From CAZDRB01 sp964507925 (GTDB taxonomy: Bacteria; Patescibacteriota; Microgenomatia; UBA1400; UBA12108): 14,016 nucleotides of DNA. The notes under the pieces are model-generated. The model had not been told where the DNA came from, did not search any database, and was given only the letters and a program-made list of their open reading frames with translations. Shown piece by piece: positions 1-6,455 of the stretch. The number at the start of each line of letters is the position of its first letter. Position 1 is the stretch's first letter. The translations under genes and the position numbers were made by a program. Location: assembly GCA_964507925.1 (NCBI GenBank), contig CAZDRB010000016.1, positions 1 to 14,016 of the forward strand. Direction: 5' to 3'.

Positions 1-1
1 C

Positions 2-241
2 GGGATCAAGGGGATGTATACGAATGCCCAGATGGGGAACAAGGAGGTTAAGAAGTTTTGTCCGCTTGAACCTGAGACCAAAGAGTTTTTGGGGAGCGTT
101 GCCCGCAAGTTTGAACTATCTGCGAGAGCTTACTTTAAGGTCATCAAGGTTGCTCGGACGATCGCGGACCTTGAGGGATCGAGTCAGATCACGTCTGCCC
201 ATATTGCTGAGGCGGTGCAGTATAGGGAGAATGTATGGTAA
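2..241 (+). CDS. comM: ComM/YifB family Mg-chelatase-like AAA+ ATPase, C-terminal end (partial)
   Basis: This is the last 79 codons of a gene that begins before the window; the frame is open from base 2 and ends at TAA 239-241. The fragment matches the C-terminal lid domain of the YifB/ComM family. It carries the NAQM segment, the LSARAY segment, the VARTIADLEGS block and the final HIAEAVQYR. In naturally transformable bacteria ComM is a hexameric helicase that extends integration of imported single-stranded DNA, so it fits with the comEA/comEC genes further along. The Walker motifs lie upstream of the window, so activity cannot be judged. The family call is firm; the competence role is inferred from the family. 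Confidence 0.9.
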   Translation, partial: GIKGMYTNAQMGNKEVKKFCPLEPETKEFLGSVARKFELSARAYFKVIKVARTIADLEGSSQITSAHIAEAVQYRENVW

Positions 242-294
242 TACTCGCCAAGTTTTCTGATTTTTGGGAGATGTCAATTTTCGGGGATTTTAGC

Positions 295-300
295 TACTAT
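295..300 (+). promoter_or_regulatory. -10 box of yraN (probable leaderless start)
   Basis: TACTAT lies 6 nt before the GTG start of yraN. No convincing -35 is visible and there is no Shine-Dalgarno, so transcription would begin at or next to the start codon. A near copy of the surrounding sequence (TTTTAG, then CTACTATT) recurs at about 692-706, just after the gene. Confidence 0.5.
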
Positions 301-306
301 TGAGTT

Positions 307-666
307 GTGAGTAAGCTGCAAAATAAAGTCACGGGGAATAGAGGTGAGAGTCTGGCGGCGGAGCATTTGATGCAAAAGGGATATAAGATCCTTGCGCGAA
401 ATTACAGGAGTAAGTGGGGAGAGGTGGATATTGTCGCGAAGGTCGGGGAGATAGTTGTGTTTGTCGAGGTCAAGACCAAGTCGACGGATAAATACGGGGA
501 GCCGTGGGAGATGGTAAACCATCACAAGATCGAGCAGGTTAAGAGGATGGGGGAGATGTGGTGCAGAGAGTATGCGTGGGAAGGGAGAGTGCGCGTTGAT
601 GTGGTGGGGGTGTGGTTGGATCAAGAGGAACCGAGGATTGAGCACTGGGAGAGCGTGGAGATATAG
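307..666 (+). CDS. yraN: YraN family (UPF0102) predicted endonuclease-fold protein
   Basis: The 119-aa length is normal for YraN. The family signature is complete: GESLAAEHL near residue 13, GYKILARNYR at 25-34, GEVDIV at 38-43, and FVEVKTKS at 52-59. D41, E54 and K56 occupy the positions of a PD-(D/E)XK nuclease site, the fold assigned to this family. The cellular role is not settled; a link to DNA or recombination is often assumed. The GTG start is chosen because it gives the conserved N-terminus and sits 6 nt after a -10 box. No ribosome binding site is visible. The gene lies 65 nt after the comM-like gene. Confidence 0.92.
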   Translation: MSKLQNKVTGNRGESLAAEHLMQKGYKILARNYRSKWGEVDIVAKVGEIVVFVEVKTKSTDKYGEPWEMVNHHKIEQVKRMGEMWCREYAWEGRVRVDVVGVWLDQEEPRIEHWESVEI

Positions 667-701
667 GATTCAAATGCAAACTGCGCAAATTTTTTAGGCT
701 A

Positions 702-1310
702 CTATTTCTCGAGAATAAGTTTTGGGGGGAGAGGGGTTGGGGAGGTGGTCGGGAGCGGGAGCACCCAGGGGCGCGCCGAGCCGGCGTAGTCGGGGCGCGT
801 GGAGTGAAGAGGTGAGGTTAGGAAAGTGTCGTTGACACCTTCGTGGTGGTGGAGCGTGTAGATGAGGGGCGAGAGATGATCTTCCTCGACCTCGATCATT
901 TTGTATTTGCCCTGATAGATTGTGCCTTTGACCCCGTAGGTTTTGTTGTAGTACATGGCGTAGCCGACGCTGACACGACGCATCAAGTTGGAGATGCCAG
1001 GCGCGTTTCCACCGAGATTTTCTTTGAGTACCAGGTGAAAGTGATCAGGAAGAAGGAGGAAAGCGTGGAGTGTGACTGGTGTTTTGCCAAAGTCCGAGGC
1101 GTCACGCTTGCCGATCACGGTTTGTGGGGTCAGACGCTTGACCCAAGAGAGAGGAGTGGCGTCGGGGAAGCGGAGGTAGTAGGAGAGGAGGAGGATAAAG
1201 GTTTTGTAGTCTGCCTCGGTTTTGAATAGTTCGGTATTGTTTTTGCTCTGGTGACGGAGGTGGTAGTAGTGGCCTGTGGTGAAATCGCGTTTGAGTAAAA
1301 TGCTAGGCAT
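702..1310 (-). CDS. REP-associated tyrosine transposase (RAYT), Y1/HUH, IS200-like
   Basis: This 202-aa protein has the architecture of the IS200-like/RAYT transposase family. YYHLRHQSKNN near residue 15 resembles the first beta strand, and HAFLLLPDHFHLVLKE at 82-97 contains the HUH pair H90/H92. The YAMYYNKTYGVKGTIYQGKYK region (117-137) would supply the catalytic tyrosine; Y120, Y121 and Y125 are candidates. Such enzymes nick and join single-stranded DNA at short hairpins. RAYTs are usually single-copy and bind nearby REP palindromes. No flanking IS ends are visible. The last 35 or so residues are proline-rich and unlike the family; their DNA contains a GC-rich inverted repeat at 772-799. 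The ATG is well supported by a TTGACA-17-CATATT promoter 6 nt upstream. Confidence 0.85.
   Translation of the reverse strand: MPSILLKRDFTTGHYYHLRHQSKNNTELFKTEADYKTFILLLSYYLRFPDATPLSWVKRLTPQTVIGKRDASDFGKTPVTLHAFLLLPDHFHLVLKENLGGNAPGISNLMRRVSVGYAMYYNKTYGVKGTIYQGKYKMIEVEEDHLSPLIYTLHHHEGVNDTFLTSPLHSTRPDYAGSARPWVLPLPTTSPTPLPPKLILEK
772..799. repeat. GC-rich imperfect inverted repeat (REP-like candidate)
   Basis: CGCGCC at 772-777 is complementary to GGCGCG at 794-799, and the 16-nt loop contains the palindrome GCCGGC. It lies inside the atypical proline-rich tail of the RAYT gene. RAYT enzymes recognise such palindromes in other genomes. No second copy occurs in this window. Confidence 0.35.
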
Positions 1311-1316
1311 GGTTTA

Positions 1317-1345
1317 AATATGACAAAGTATCTGATCATTGTCAA
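1317..1345 (-). promoter_or_regulatory. RAYT promoter with palindrome over the -35
   Basis: On the minus strand a perfect TTGACA (1345-1340) is followed by a 17-bp spacer and CATATT (1322-1317), with 6 nt to the ATG. This predicts a leaderless transcript. The -35 lies inside a perfect inverted repeat, ATCATTG-T-CAATGAT at 1335-1349, a possible operator. Confidence 0.65.
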
Positions 1346-1393
1346 TGATTGGATAACTATCTGCTTGTAACTTACTTGTATTCAAATTAAATA

Positions 1394-1402
1394 TGCTATA
1401 TT
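1394..1402 (+). promoter_or_regulatory. Extended -10 promoter of the SIMPL gene
   Basis: TGC-TATATT matches an extended -10 element (TGN before the hexamer) and ends 10 nt before the ATG. The -35 is weak and there is no Shine-Dalgarno. The mRNA leader would be zero to a few nucleotides. Confidence 0.6.
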
Positions 1403-1412
1403 TGTTTTAGAT

Positions 1413-2144
1413 ATGAGAAATAGGGTTGTAGATGTTCTCTTGGTTTCACTTTCGGTTGCGCTCGTTGTTGGTATATATTTCCGGGTTGGCGGGGCATTGC
1501 CGATTGCAGTGACTCAAACACAGAAAATGAGCACCTTTGACGTATCTGGCGAGGGCAAGGTTGTTGTGGTCCCTGATCAAGCGGTCTTAACGCTCGGCGT
1601 TCAAGAAGAGGGAACTAGCCTCAAGGCAGTTCAGGAGCAGGTGAACGCGAAGATGGAGAATCTAACGAGGAGTCTCAAGTCACTAGGGATCGAGGAAAAG
1701 GATATCCAGACTACGAGCTACAACTACTATCCAGATTACAGCAACCGTAATCGCTACGTTGCCTCGGGATCGGTTGTGGTCAAGGTGCGCGAACTAGATC
1801 AAGTGTCTCCAGCACTCGACCTAGTAGGTACGCTCGGACTAGGGAATGTATCGGGTCCCTCATTCGGGCTTTCGGACGAACTCATGGAAAAATCAGTCAA
1901 GGAAGCACGCGAAATGGCGATTGAGAAAGCCAAGGCAAAGGCCGAGGAGCTCTCTGGACTAGCCGGAATGAGGCTCGGGAGAATCGTCAATATCACCGAG
2001 GGCGCAAACTATCCTCAACCTTATGCGGTTAGATCAGCTATGCCGGAGATTGGGGTAGCTGATATGCTCAAGACCGAGACTCCGGTTGAGGTAGGCAGTA
2101 GCGAGGTGAATGTGTCCGTGACTTTGTCTTACGAGACAATTTAG
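1413..2144 (+). CDS. SIMPL domain (DUF541) exported or membrane-anchored protein
   Basis: This 243-aa protein has one hydrophobic N-terminal helix (residues 7-24), which acts as an uncleaved anchor or signal peptide and places the rest outside the membrane. The mature part shows SIMPL features: the opening VSGEGKVVVVPDQAVLTLGVQEEG, the NAKMENLTRSLKSLGIEEKDIQTTSYNYYP segment, and the helix KEAREMAIEKAKAKAEELSGLAGMRLG. Most SIMPL/DUF541 proteins have no defined biochemical role. Its stop is 1 nt from the stop of the converging membrane-protein gene, with no visible terminator between them. The family assignment is confident; function is unknown. Confidence 0.88.
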   Translation: MRNRVVDVLLVSLSVALVVGIYFRVGGALPIAVTQTQKMSTFDVSGEGKVVVVPDQAVLTLGVQEEGTSLKAVQEQVNAKMENLTRSLKSLGIEEKDIQTTSYNYYPDYSNRNRYVASGSVVVKVRELDQVSPALDLVGTLGLGNVSGPSFGLSDELMEKSVKEAREMAIEKAKAKAEELSGLAGMRLGRIVNITEGANYPQPYAVRSAMPEIGVADMLKTETPVEVGSSEVNVSVTLSYETI

Positions 2145-2145
2145 T

Positions 2146-2862
2146 TTATTTATCTGTTTCTTGGTCAACTGTTTTTTGGAGTTCTGCAGCTGAGCGGTAG
2201 AGCTCTTTGAGGTCGGTGTAGAGGGAGAGCAGATTACTCCTAACTGAGCTAATCTTGGTCTGGGGGATAGTGAGCGAGAGGGTGTCGAGCGCGGAGGTCA
2301 GTGTTCTCTTAAGATTTAACGACAGGAATAGCAAGGTATCTGACTCTTGATTTGCCAGATTTTTGGTCAGCTTGGTTTTTTGTTCTCTTTCCCGGGTCAC
2401 TGCCTCGTACTGATGACCGGTAAAGATAGCAAGAGGAGTGATCGTGACGAGGGCGAGGAGCTCGGCGAGGTGACCGAGATCGCCAAGGTTCGTGGAAGGA
2501 AGGAAGAGGAAATAAAGCACAAAAACTCCGGTTAGAACAAGAGTTGCCTCGATTTCGTAGAGCATGGCAACTGCAAACAGAAGGAAGTAAGAGAGGAAAA
2601 GGAAGGGTGAGGCGAGGCCACCAGTTTCCGTGACCAAGAGGAGAATCATGGTGGTCAGGATCGTGATATCCATCGTGACCGAGCTCTTGTGGAACCACTT
2701 GGGTTTGTGGGTTCTGAGTGAGTGGGAGCCTAGATACATGAGGACAAGGAGGGCGACAAGCTGGAGAGTGTAGCCGGAGAGTGCGTCTGAGGCGAGCCAA
2801 AAATAGACTCCGGACGCGGAGATAACCAGGAGGCTGGTGTGCAAAACAAAACGTGAGGGCAT
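2146..2862 (-). CDS. Six-helix membrane protein with degenerate histidine-kinase-like C-terminal helix
   Basis: This is a 238-aa protein when started at ATG 2862. About six hydrophobic helices fill residues 5-160. A cytosolic helical tail follows, starting at YEAVTREREQKTKLTKNLANQESD and then FLSLNLKRTLTSALDTLS. That last segment resembles the dimerisation/H-box helix of sensor kinases (consensus F-x-x-x-S-H-E-L-R-T-P-L), but the phospho-accepting His and the Pro are missing, and no ATPase domain follows. It could be a kinase remnant, a pseudo-sensor or an unrelated membrane protein. An upstream TTG at 2925 would add 21 basic residues, but the ATG is preferred because an extended -10 lies 7 nt before it. 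Confidence 0.7.
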   Translation of the reverse strand: MPSRFVLHTSLLVISASGVYFWLASDALSGYTLQLVALLVLMYLGSHSLRTHKPKWFHKSSVTMDITILTTMILLLVTETGGLASPFLFLSYFLLFAVAMLYEIEATLVLTGVFVLYFLFLPSTNLGDLGHLAELLALVTITPLAIFTGHQYEAVTREREQKTKLTKNLANQESDTLLFLSLNLKRTLTSALDTLSLTIPQTKISSVRSNLLSLYTDLKELYRSAAELQKTVDQETDK

Positions 2863-2869
2863 TAAATTG

Positions 2870-2878
2870 AGTATAGCA
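2870..2878 (-). promoter_or_regulatory. Extended -10 promoter of the six-helix membrane protein
   Basis: The minus strand reads TGC-TATACT, 7 nt before the ATG at 2862. It lies between two same-strand genes only 40 nt apart, so the downstream gene probably has its own leaderless start. This decides against the TTG start at 2925. Confidence 0.6.
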
Positions 2879-2902
2879 AACCGCGCTAAATTATTCTTGC
2901 GT

Positions 2903-3187
2903 TTATGTTCCTTTGACGTAGACAATCGTTCTTGTGCCGTAGGAGCTGCTTAGTCGAGTCTTATCAAAACCTTTATACTCATCTGGATCTACAATTCTAG
3001 GCTCCAGTAATCCAAAGAACACAGGGATTCTGACCTTCTCCTCATGATCTATTGTGCCGATCGCAAGAGATCCCATATGACCGACGGCACACTCGCCAAT
3101 TGCCTTCAACGCATTTAAAATGGTAAGAGGCCTAGCGATGATAGGTAAGTACTCTACTTGATTTACTGGCTCATATTCTTGACTCAT
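2903..3187 (-). CDS. Conserved-looking 94-aa protein of unknown function
   Basis: I do not recognise a family. The protein is soluble, with no membrane segment or signal peptide. It has a moderately hydrophobic middle (IIARPLTILNALKAIGECAVGHMGSLAIGTI) and a charged second half ending in RTIVYVKGT. Support for a real gene comes from an extended -10 (TGC-TAAAAT) 9 nt before the ATG, a clean open frame, and position in a narrow divergent gap facing leuS. It lies 40 nt upstream of the membrane-protein gene on the same strand, so the two may be partly cotranscribed. There is no Shine-Dalgarno. Confidence 0.6.
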   Translation of the reverse strand: MSQEYEPVNQVEYLPIIARPLTILNALKAIGECAVGHMGSLAIGTIDHEEKVRIPVFFGLLEPRIVDPDEYKGFDKTRLSSSYGTRTIVYVKGT

Positions 3188-3196
3188 TTGAGAAAT

Positions 3197-3205
3197 ATTT
3201 TAGCA
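3197..3205 (-). promoter_or_regulatory. Extended -10 promoter of the 94-aa gene
   Basis: The minus strand reads TGC-TAAAAT, 9 nt before the ATG. Its neighbour on the plus strand is the leuS promoter, so the 64-nt gap 3188-3251 is a compact divergent promoter region. Confidence 0.6.
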
Positions 3206-3230
3206 TTTTGGTGTTAATTGGCAAGGCAGG

Positions 3231-3251
3231 TGTTAGAATTAAGTCTTAATT
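3231..3251 (+). promoter_or_regulatory. leuS extended -10 promoter and start-proximal palindrome
   Basis: TGT-TAGAAT at 3231-3239 lies 12 nt before the leuS ATG. The space up to the start codon is filled by a perfect palindrome, AATTAAG-T-CTTAATT (3237-3251), which overlaps the last three bases of the -10. It could be an operator or chance. There is no Shine-Dalgarno. Confidence 0.5.
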
Positions 3252-5630
3252 ATGCAAAAAAGTACCACCTATGTCCTCGGCATGTTCCCATATCCCTCAG
3301 GCGAGGGGCTCCATGTCGGGCATGTCAGGATTTTTACGGCGTGCGACGTGATGGCGAGGTATTTCCGCCTCAAGGGAGAGGATGTTCTCTCGCCGATGGG
3401 TTGGGATGCCTTTGGACTCCCCGCGGAGAACGCGGCGATCAAGGCCAAGAAAATTCCCCAGGAGATGGTGCCAAAAAACTACGCCAACTTTAAGAAACAA
3501 ATGCAGGCACTTGATCTAGACTTTGATTGGGACAGGGAGTTTGCGACGACTGACCCTCAGTACTACGGAATTACGCAGTGGATCTTTCTCCAACTTTATA
3601 AAAAGGGCTTGGTTTACCGAGAGGAAGTTGCGATCAACTGGTGTCCCAAGTGTTTAACGGGGCTTGCCAACGAAGAGGTGCAAGGAGACGGAACACACGA
3701 GAGGTGTGGGACGGTGGTCGGGAAGAAGCTACTCCCGCAATGGGTGATGAAGATCACGGAGTATGCGGAGCGATTACTGACTGATTTGGATCTACCACAA
3801 AATGAACTCTATCCCGCTGGTACAGACTCATCAGATTCGTCTGACCACAGGATCAGCGGCCAGCCAGCTGGCCTCGACTGGCCAAAGGGAATACTCGAGA
3901 TGCAGAAGAACTGGATTGGGAAGAAGGAGGGTGTGAGAGTCAAGTTTGCCCTCCGGATGATTCCTGGACAGAATGACGACCAGCATCTAGTCGAGGTATT
4001 TACAACCCGAGTGGACACAATCCACGGCGTGACCTTTATCGTAATTTCGCCGGAAAAAGCGGATGAGTGGATCAAGGTTGGGTGGCAGGCGAGCGATGAG
4101 GTCAAGAAATATACCCACGACGCTCTGCAAAAAACCGAACAGTCCAGATTGGTTGAGGCGGAAGTGAAAACAGGAGTTGCAACCGGTATCGTGGCTGTAA
4201 ACCCGGCAAATGGAGAGGAGATCCCGGTCTGGGTAGCTGATTATGTTGTTGGCTCTTTCGGGACTGGCGCGGTTATGGGGGTGCCGTTTTTTGACGATCG
4301 AGACCGCGAGTTTGCAACCAAATATAGCTTGCCGATCAAGGAGATTGAGGCCGACGCCGAGGTCGGGAGTAAGCTCGAAAAAGATGGTGTAGCCAAAAAA
4401 GAAACGACGTATCATCTGCGGGACTGGGTATACTCACGTCAGCGCTACTGGGGCGAGCCTATCCCGCTCGTGAACTGCGACAAATGTGGCGTTGTGCCTA
4501 TACCTGAGTCTGAGTTGCCGTTGGAGCTCCCGACCCTCAAGTCCTACGAGCCAACCGAAACGGGCGAGTCGCCACTTTCACGCGTTGCCGACTGGGTGAA
4601 TACAAAATGCCCAGAGTGTGGGGGCGAGGCTCGCCGCGAGACCGACACCATGCCTAACTGGGCAGGGTCGTGCTGGTACTTTCTTGCATTTGCGTTCTGG
4701 GGTCAGGTCAAGCTACCGGTAAAGGGTGAGTCGTATACAGAGTGGTGGGCAAAAGTTGCCCAGCCGGAGATCAAAAAATGGCTACCAGTTGATTGGTATC
4801 TAGGAGGGGCTGAACATGCGGTCCTCCACCTTTTGTACGCCAGGTTCTGGGTCAAGGTGTTGCAGGACTTGGGGCTCGTCGACTTTCCCGAGCCATTTTT
4901 GCGCTTGCGCTCAGTCGGACTGGTTCTAGCCGAGGACGGCAAGAAAATGAGCAAGTCGATTGGGAACGTCGTAAATCCTGACGATATGGTCAAGAAATAC
5001 GGGTCGGACGCGGTCAGAATGTATGAGATGTTTATGGGGCCGTGGGAGCAATCGATCGCCTGGGACTCGGGAGCGATCTCGGGACAAGTGAGGTTTCTTG
5101 GTCGGATCAAGGAGACGGTCAAGCGCGAGGGTAAAGTGGGAGAGACAAGCTCGCCTGAGCTTGCGGCTAAACTCAAGGCTCTTGTTGCTAGAGTCGAGAA
5201 CGGGGTGCTTGAGCAAAAGTTTAACACCGCGATTGCCGGACTGATGGAGTTTGTGAACGCGTGGCGGTCTCCTTCGCCTGAGGCTACGGACGACCAAGGC
5301 GAGTCGGGTATGACGCTCTCAAAGGAGCATCTAGGAATGTTTGTGAGCCTGATCTCGATCTTTGCGCCGAAACTGGCGGCTGAGCTAGGCACCAAGCCAA
5401 CATGGCCTGATGTTAGTAAGATCCAGGAAGCTGGGGAGACGAGCGTCACTATTGCGGTGCAGGTGAATGGAAAACTACGGGCGACGATAGAAGTGAGTAG
5501 CCAGGTAGCAGAAAACCAGGAATCTGTCATGAAAGCAGTGATGGAGAACGAGAGTGTCAAGAAATGGCTGGTTGGGGAGGCTAAGAAAACGATTTGGGTG
5601 CCAGGAAAGCTTGTGAATATAGTTGTTTGA
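3252..5630 (+). CDS. leuS: Leucine--tRNA ligase (LeuRS)
   Basis: This class I synthetase charges tRNA-Leu in the cytosol. At 792 aa it is slightly shorter than E. coli LeuRS. It shows PYPSGEGLHVGH (HIGH motif, 13-24), the GWDAFGLPAENAA block, NWCPKC, and the editing domain with the TTRVDT threonine-rich loop and GTGAVMGVPFFDDRD. The zinc-type CDKC...CPEC pairs, NWAGSCWYF, and KMSKS at 565-569 follow. The editing loop has FFD where most bacterial enzymes have AHD; the Asp remains. Residues 181-206 (bases 3792-3869) are an extra segment between LLTDLD and GLDWP that I do not know from other LeuRS proteins; its DNA is palindromic. The C-terminal tRNA-binding part is present. Confidence 0.97.
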   Translation: MQKSTTYVLGMFPYPSGEGLHVGHVRIFTACDVMARYFRLKGEDVLSPMGWDAFGLPAENAAIKAKKIPQEMVPKNYANFKKQMQALDLDFDWDREFATTDPQYYGITQWIFLQLYKKGLVYREEVAINWCPKCLTGLANEEVQGDGTHERCGTVVGKKLLPQWVMKITEYAERLLTDLDLPQNELYPAGTDSSDSSDHRISGQPAGLDWPKGILEMQKNWIGKKEGVRVKFALRMIPGQNDDQHLVEVFTTRVDTIHGVTFIVISPEKADEWIKVGWQASDEVKKYTHDALQKTEQSRLVEAEVKTGVATGIVAVNPANGEEIPVWVADYVVGSFGTGAVMGVPFFDDRDREFATKYSLPIKEIEADAEVGSKLEKDGVAKKETTYHLRDWVYSRQRYWGEPIPLVNCDKCGVVPIPESELPLELPTLKSYEPTETGESPLSRVADWVNTKCPECGGEARRETDTMPNWAGSCWYFLAFAFWGQVKLPVKGESYTEWWAKVAQPEIKKWLPVDWYLGGAEHAVLHLLYARFWVKVLQDLGLVDFPEPFLRLRSVGLVLAEDGKKMSKSIGNVVNPDDMVKKYGSDAVRMYEMFMGPWEQSIAWDSGAISGQVRFLGRIKETVKREGKVGETSSPELAAKLKALVARVENGVLEQKFNTAIAGLMEFVNAWRSPSPEATDDQGESGMTLSKEHLGMFVSLISIFAPKLAAELGTKPTWPDVSKIQEAGETSVTIAVQVNGKLRATIEVSSQVAENQESVMKAVMENESVKKWLVGEAKKTIWVPGKLVNIVV
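3792..3869 (+). repeat. In-frame 78-nt palindrome-bearing insert in leuS
   Basis: Relative to usual LeuRS, 26 extra residues (Ser/Asp-rich in the middle) sit just before the conserved WPxxxxxMQxNWIG motif. The DNA contains TCAGA-TTCG-TCTGA at 3831-3844 and GGCCAG-CCAG-CTGGCC at 3858-3873, two perfect hairpins. The borders were set by comparison with remembered family sequences, so they are approximate. Confidence 0.5.
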
Positions 5631-5654
5631 TCTGGTTGACTTCTAGTTTATAAT
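5627..5654 (+). promoter_or_regulatory. Promoter of the 247-aa gene
   Basis: TTGATC at 5627-5632 overlaps the leuS stop codon. After a 16-bp spacer comes a perfect TATAAT at 5649-5654, 7 nt before the ATG. It predicts a leaderless transcript separate from leuS. Confidence 0.65.
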
Positions 5655-5661
5655 TATAGAC

Positions 5662-6405
5662 ATGCCGCCAATTTCGCACGAAAACCCAGATTTATATTTT
5701 GGTGACTCTGACTGGGAGAATTGGGGCTCTATTCATGTCGAAAGTGAGAGGATTAGAAGTTGGCAAGATGCGTGGGAAGTAGAAGCAGCTTCCGGGAGAA
5801 TTGTCTATGATTCAAGCTCCCAGGAAATGAGAATTTTGTCCGAAAAATTTGAGGGATTACGGCTTAAACGTGGGGTGATGGCGAAGACCACGGGGTCTAT
5901 GCAGTACCCTAGTAGTTTAGACGCAGATGGGGGAAGGACCTGTGGACTACACCTACTTGCCCCATATGATCTTAGTGATTATATGACAAGTTCCGGTTAT
6001 GCTGATAAAAGGGTCCGAGAGTTGATTACTTATTTTAAGGGATATGGATGTAGTGTCATTTATAATCCAGGTCGTCGTGAAATGTCTGTGCAGAATATAT
6101 TGCCTGATGGAACAGGTGGCGCCGAAGTGATTGTATCCCTTGCGAATAACGAGCGAGTGCACACCCTGTCGCCCATGGTGGCAGCAGTGATTGGTGGCCT
6201 ACTTGCTATGGATAGCGTAGAGAGGGTTGTCGACCATGGGATGTTAGGCTATTCGTCGAATCCACGCGGCTTTAAACCTTTTTGTGCGCGTGCTGTTAGA
6301 GATAGATCGGGAAGGACAGTGCTCACTCCTAGCGAGTTAAATGACCCAGTAGGGATCAGTCTAGATAAAGGGAGTTTTAAACCTTTTCTTATACAGAGTG
6401 TGTAG
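5662..6405 (+). CDS. Uncharacterised 247-aa soluble protein
   Basis: I do not recognise a family. There are no membrane helices or signal peptide. The N-terminus is acidic and Trp-rich (DSDWENWGS, then RSWQDAWEVEAASG). The middle holds LITYFKGYGCSVIYNPGRREMSVQNI, which reads like an alpha-beta unit. A hydrophobic stretch, LSPMVAAVIGGLLAMDSVERVVDHG, near residue 170 is too short and charged at its ends to be a clear membrane helix. The C-terminus is basic and contains FKPFCARAVRDRSGRTVLTPSEL. A perfect TATAAT 7 nt before the ATG and uniform codon use support a real gene. It lies between leuS and comEA, each with its own promoter. Confidence 0.7.
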   Translation: MPPISHENPDLYFGDSDWENWGSIHVESERIRSWQDAWEVEAASGRIVYDSSSQEMRILSEKFEGLRLKRGVMAKTTGSMQYPSSLDADGGRTCGLHLLAPYDLSDYMTSSGYADKRVRELITYFKGYGCSVIYNPGRREMSVQNILPDGTGGAEVIVSLANNERVHTLSPMVAAVIGGLLAMDSVERVVDHGMLGYSSNPRGFKPFCARAVRDRSGRTVLTPSELNDPVGISLDKGSFKPFLIQSV

Positions 6406-6420
6406 GTTTGAGAAATTATA

Positions 6421-6449
6421 TTGTAATCGCGGGCAAGATTTGCTAGGTT
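6421..6449 (+). promoter_or_regulatory. comEA promoter
   Basis: TTGTAA (6421-6426), a 17-bp spacer ending in TGC, then TAGGTT (6444-6449) leaves 6 nt before the GTG start. Both a -35 and an extended -10 are present. The transcript would be leaderless and probably runs on into comEC. Confidence 0.65.
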
Positions 6450-6455
6450 TGTATT

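Noticed and set aside
843..1229. 128-codon plus-strand open frame
   Set aside because: It is antisense to the well-supported RAYT transposase, has no promoter of the type seen elsewhere and no recognisable motif.
668..1387. ATTCAAAT on both sides of the RAYT gene (668-675 and 1380-1387), as target-site duplication
   Set aside because: Y1 transposases do not make target duplications, and an AT-rich 8-mer can recur by chance in these short spacers.
2863..2925. TTG start at 2925 for the membrane protein
   Set aside because: It overlaps the upstream 94-aa gene and ignores the extended -10 that sits 7 nt before ATG 2862.
4703..5560. 285-codon minus-strand open frame within leuS
   Set aside because: Antisense shadow of leuS; Ser/Thr-rich low-information translation with no family features.
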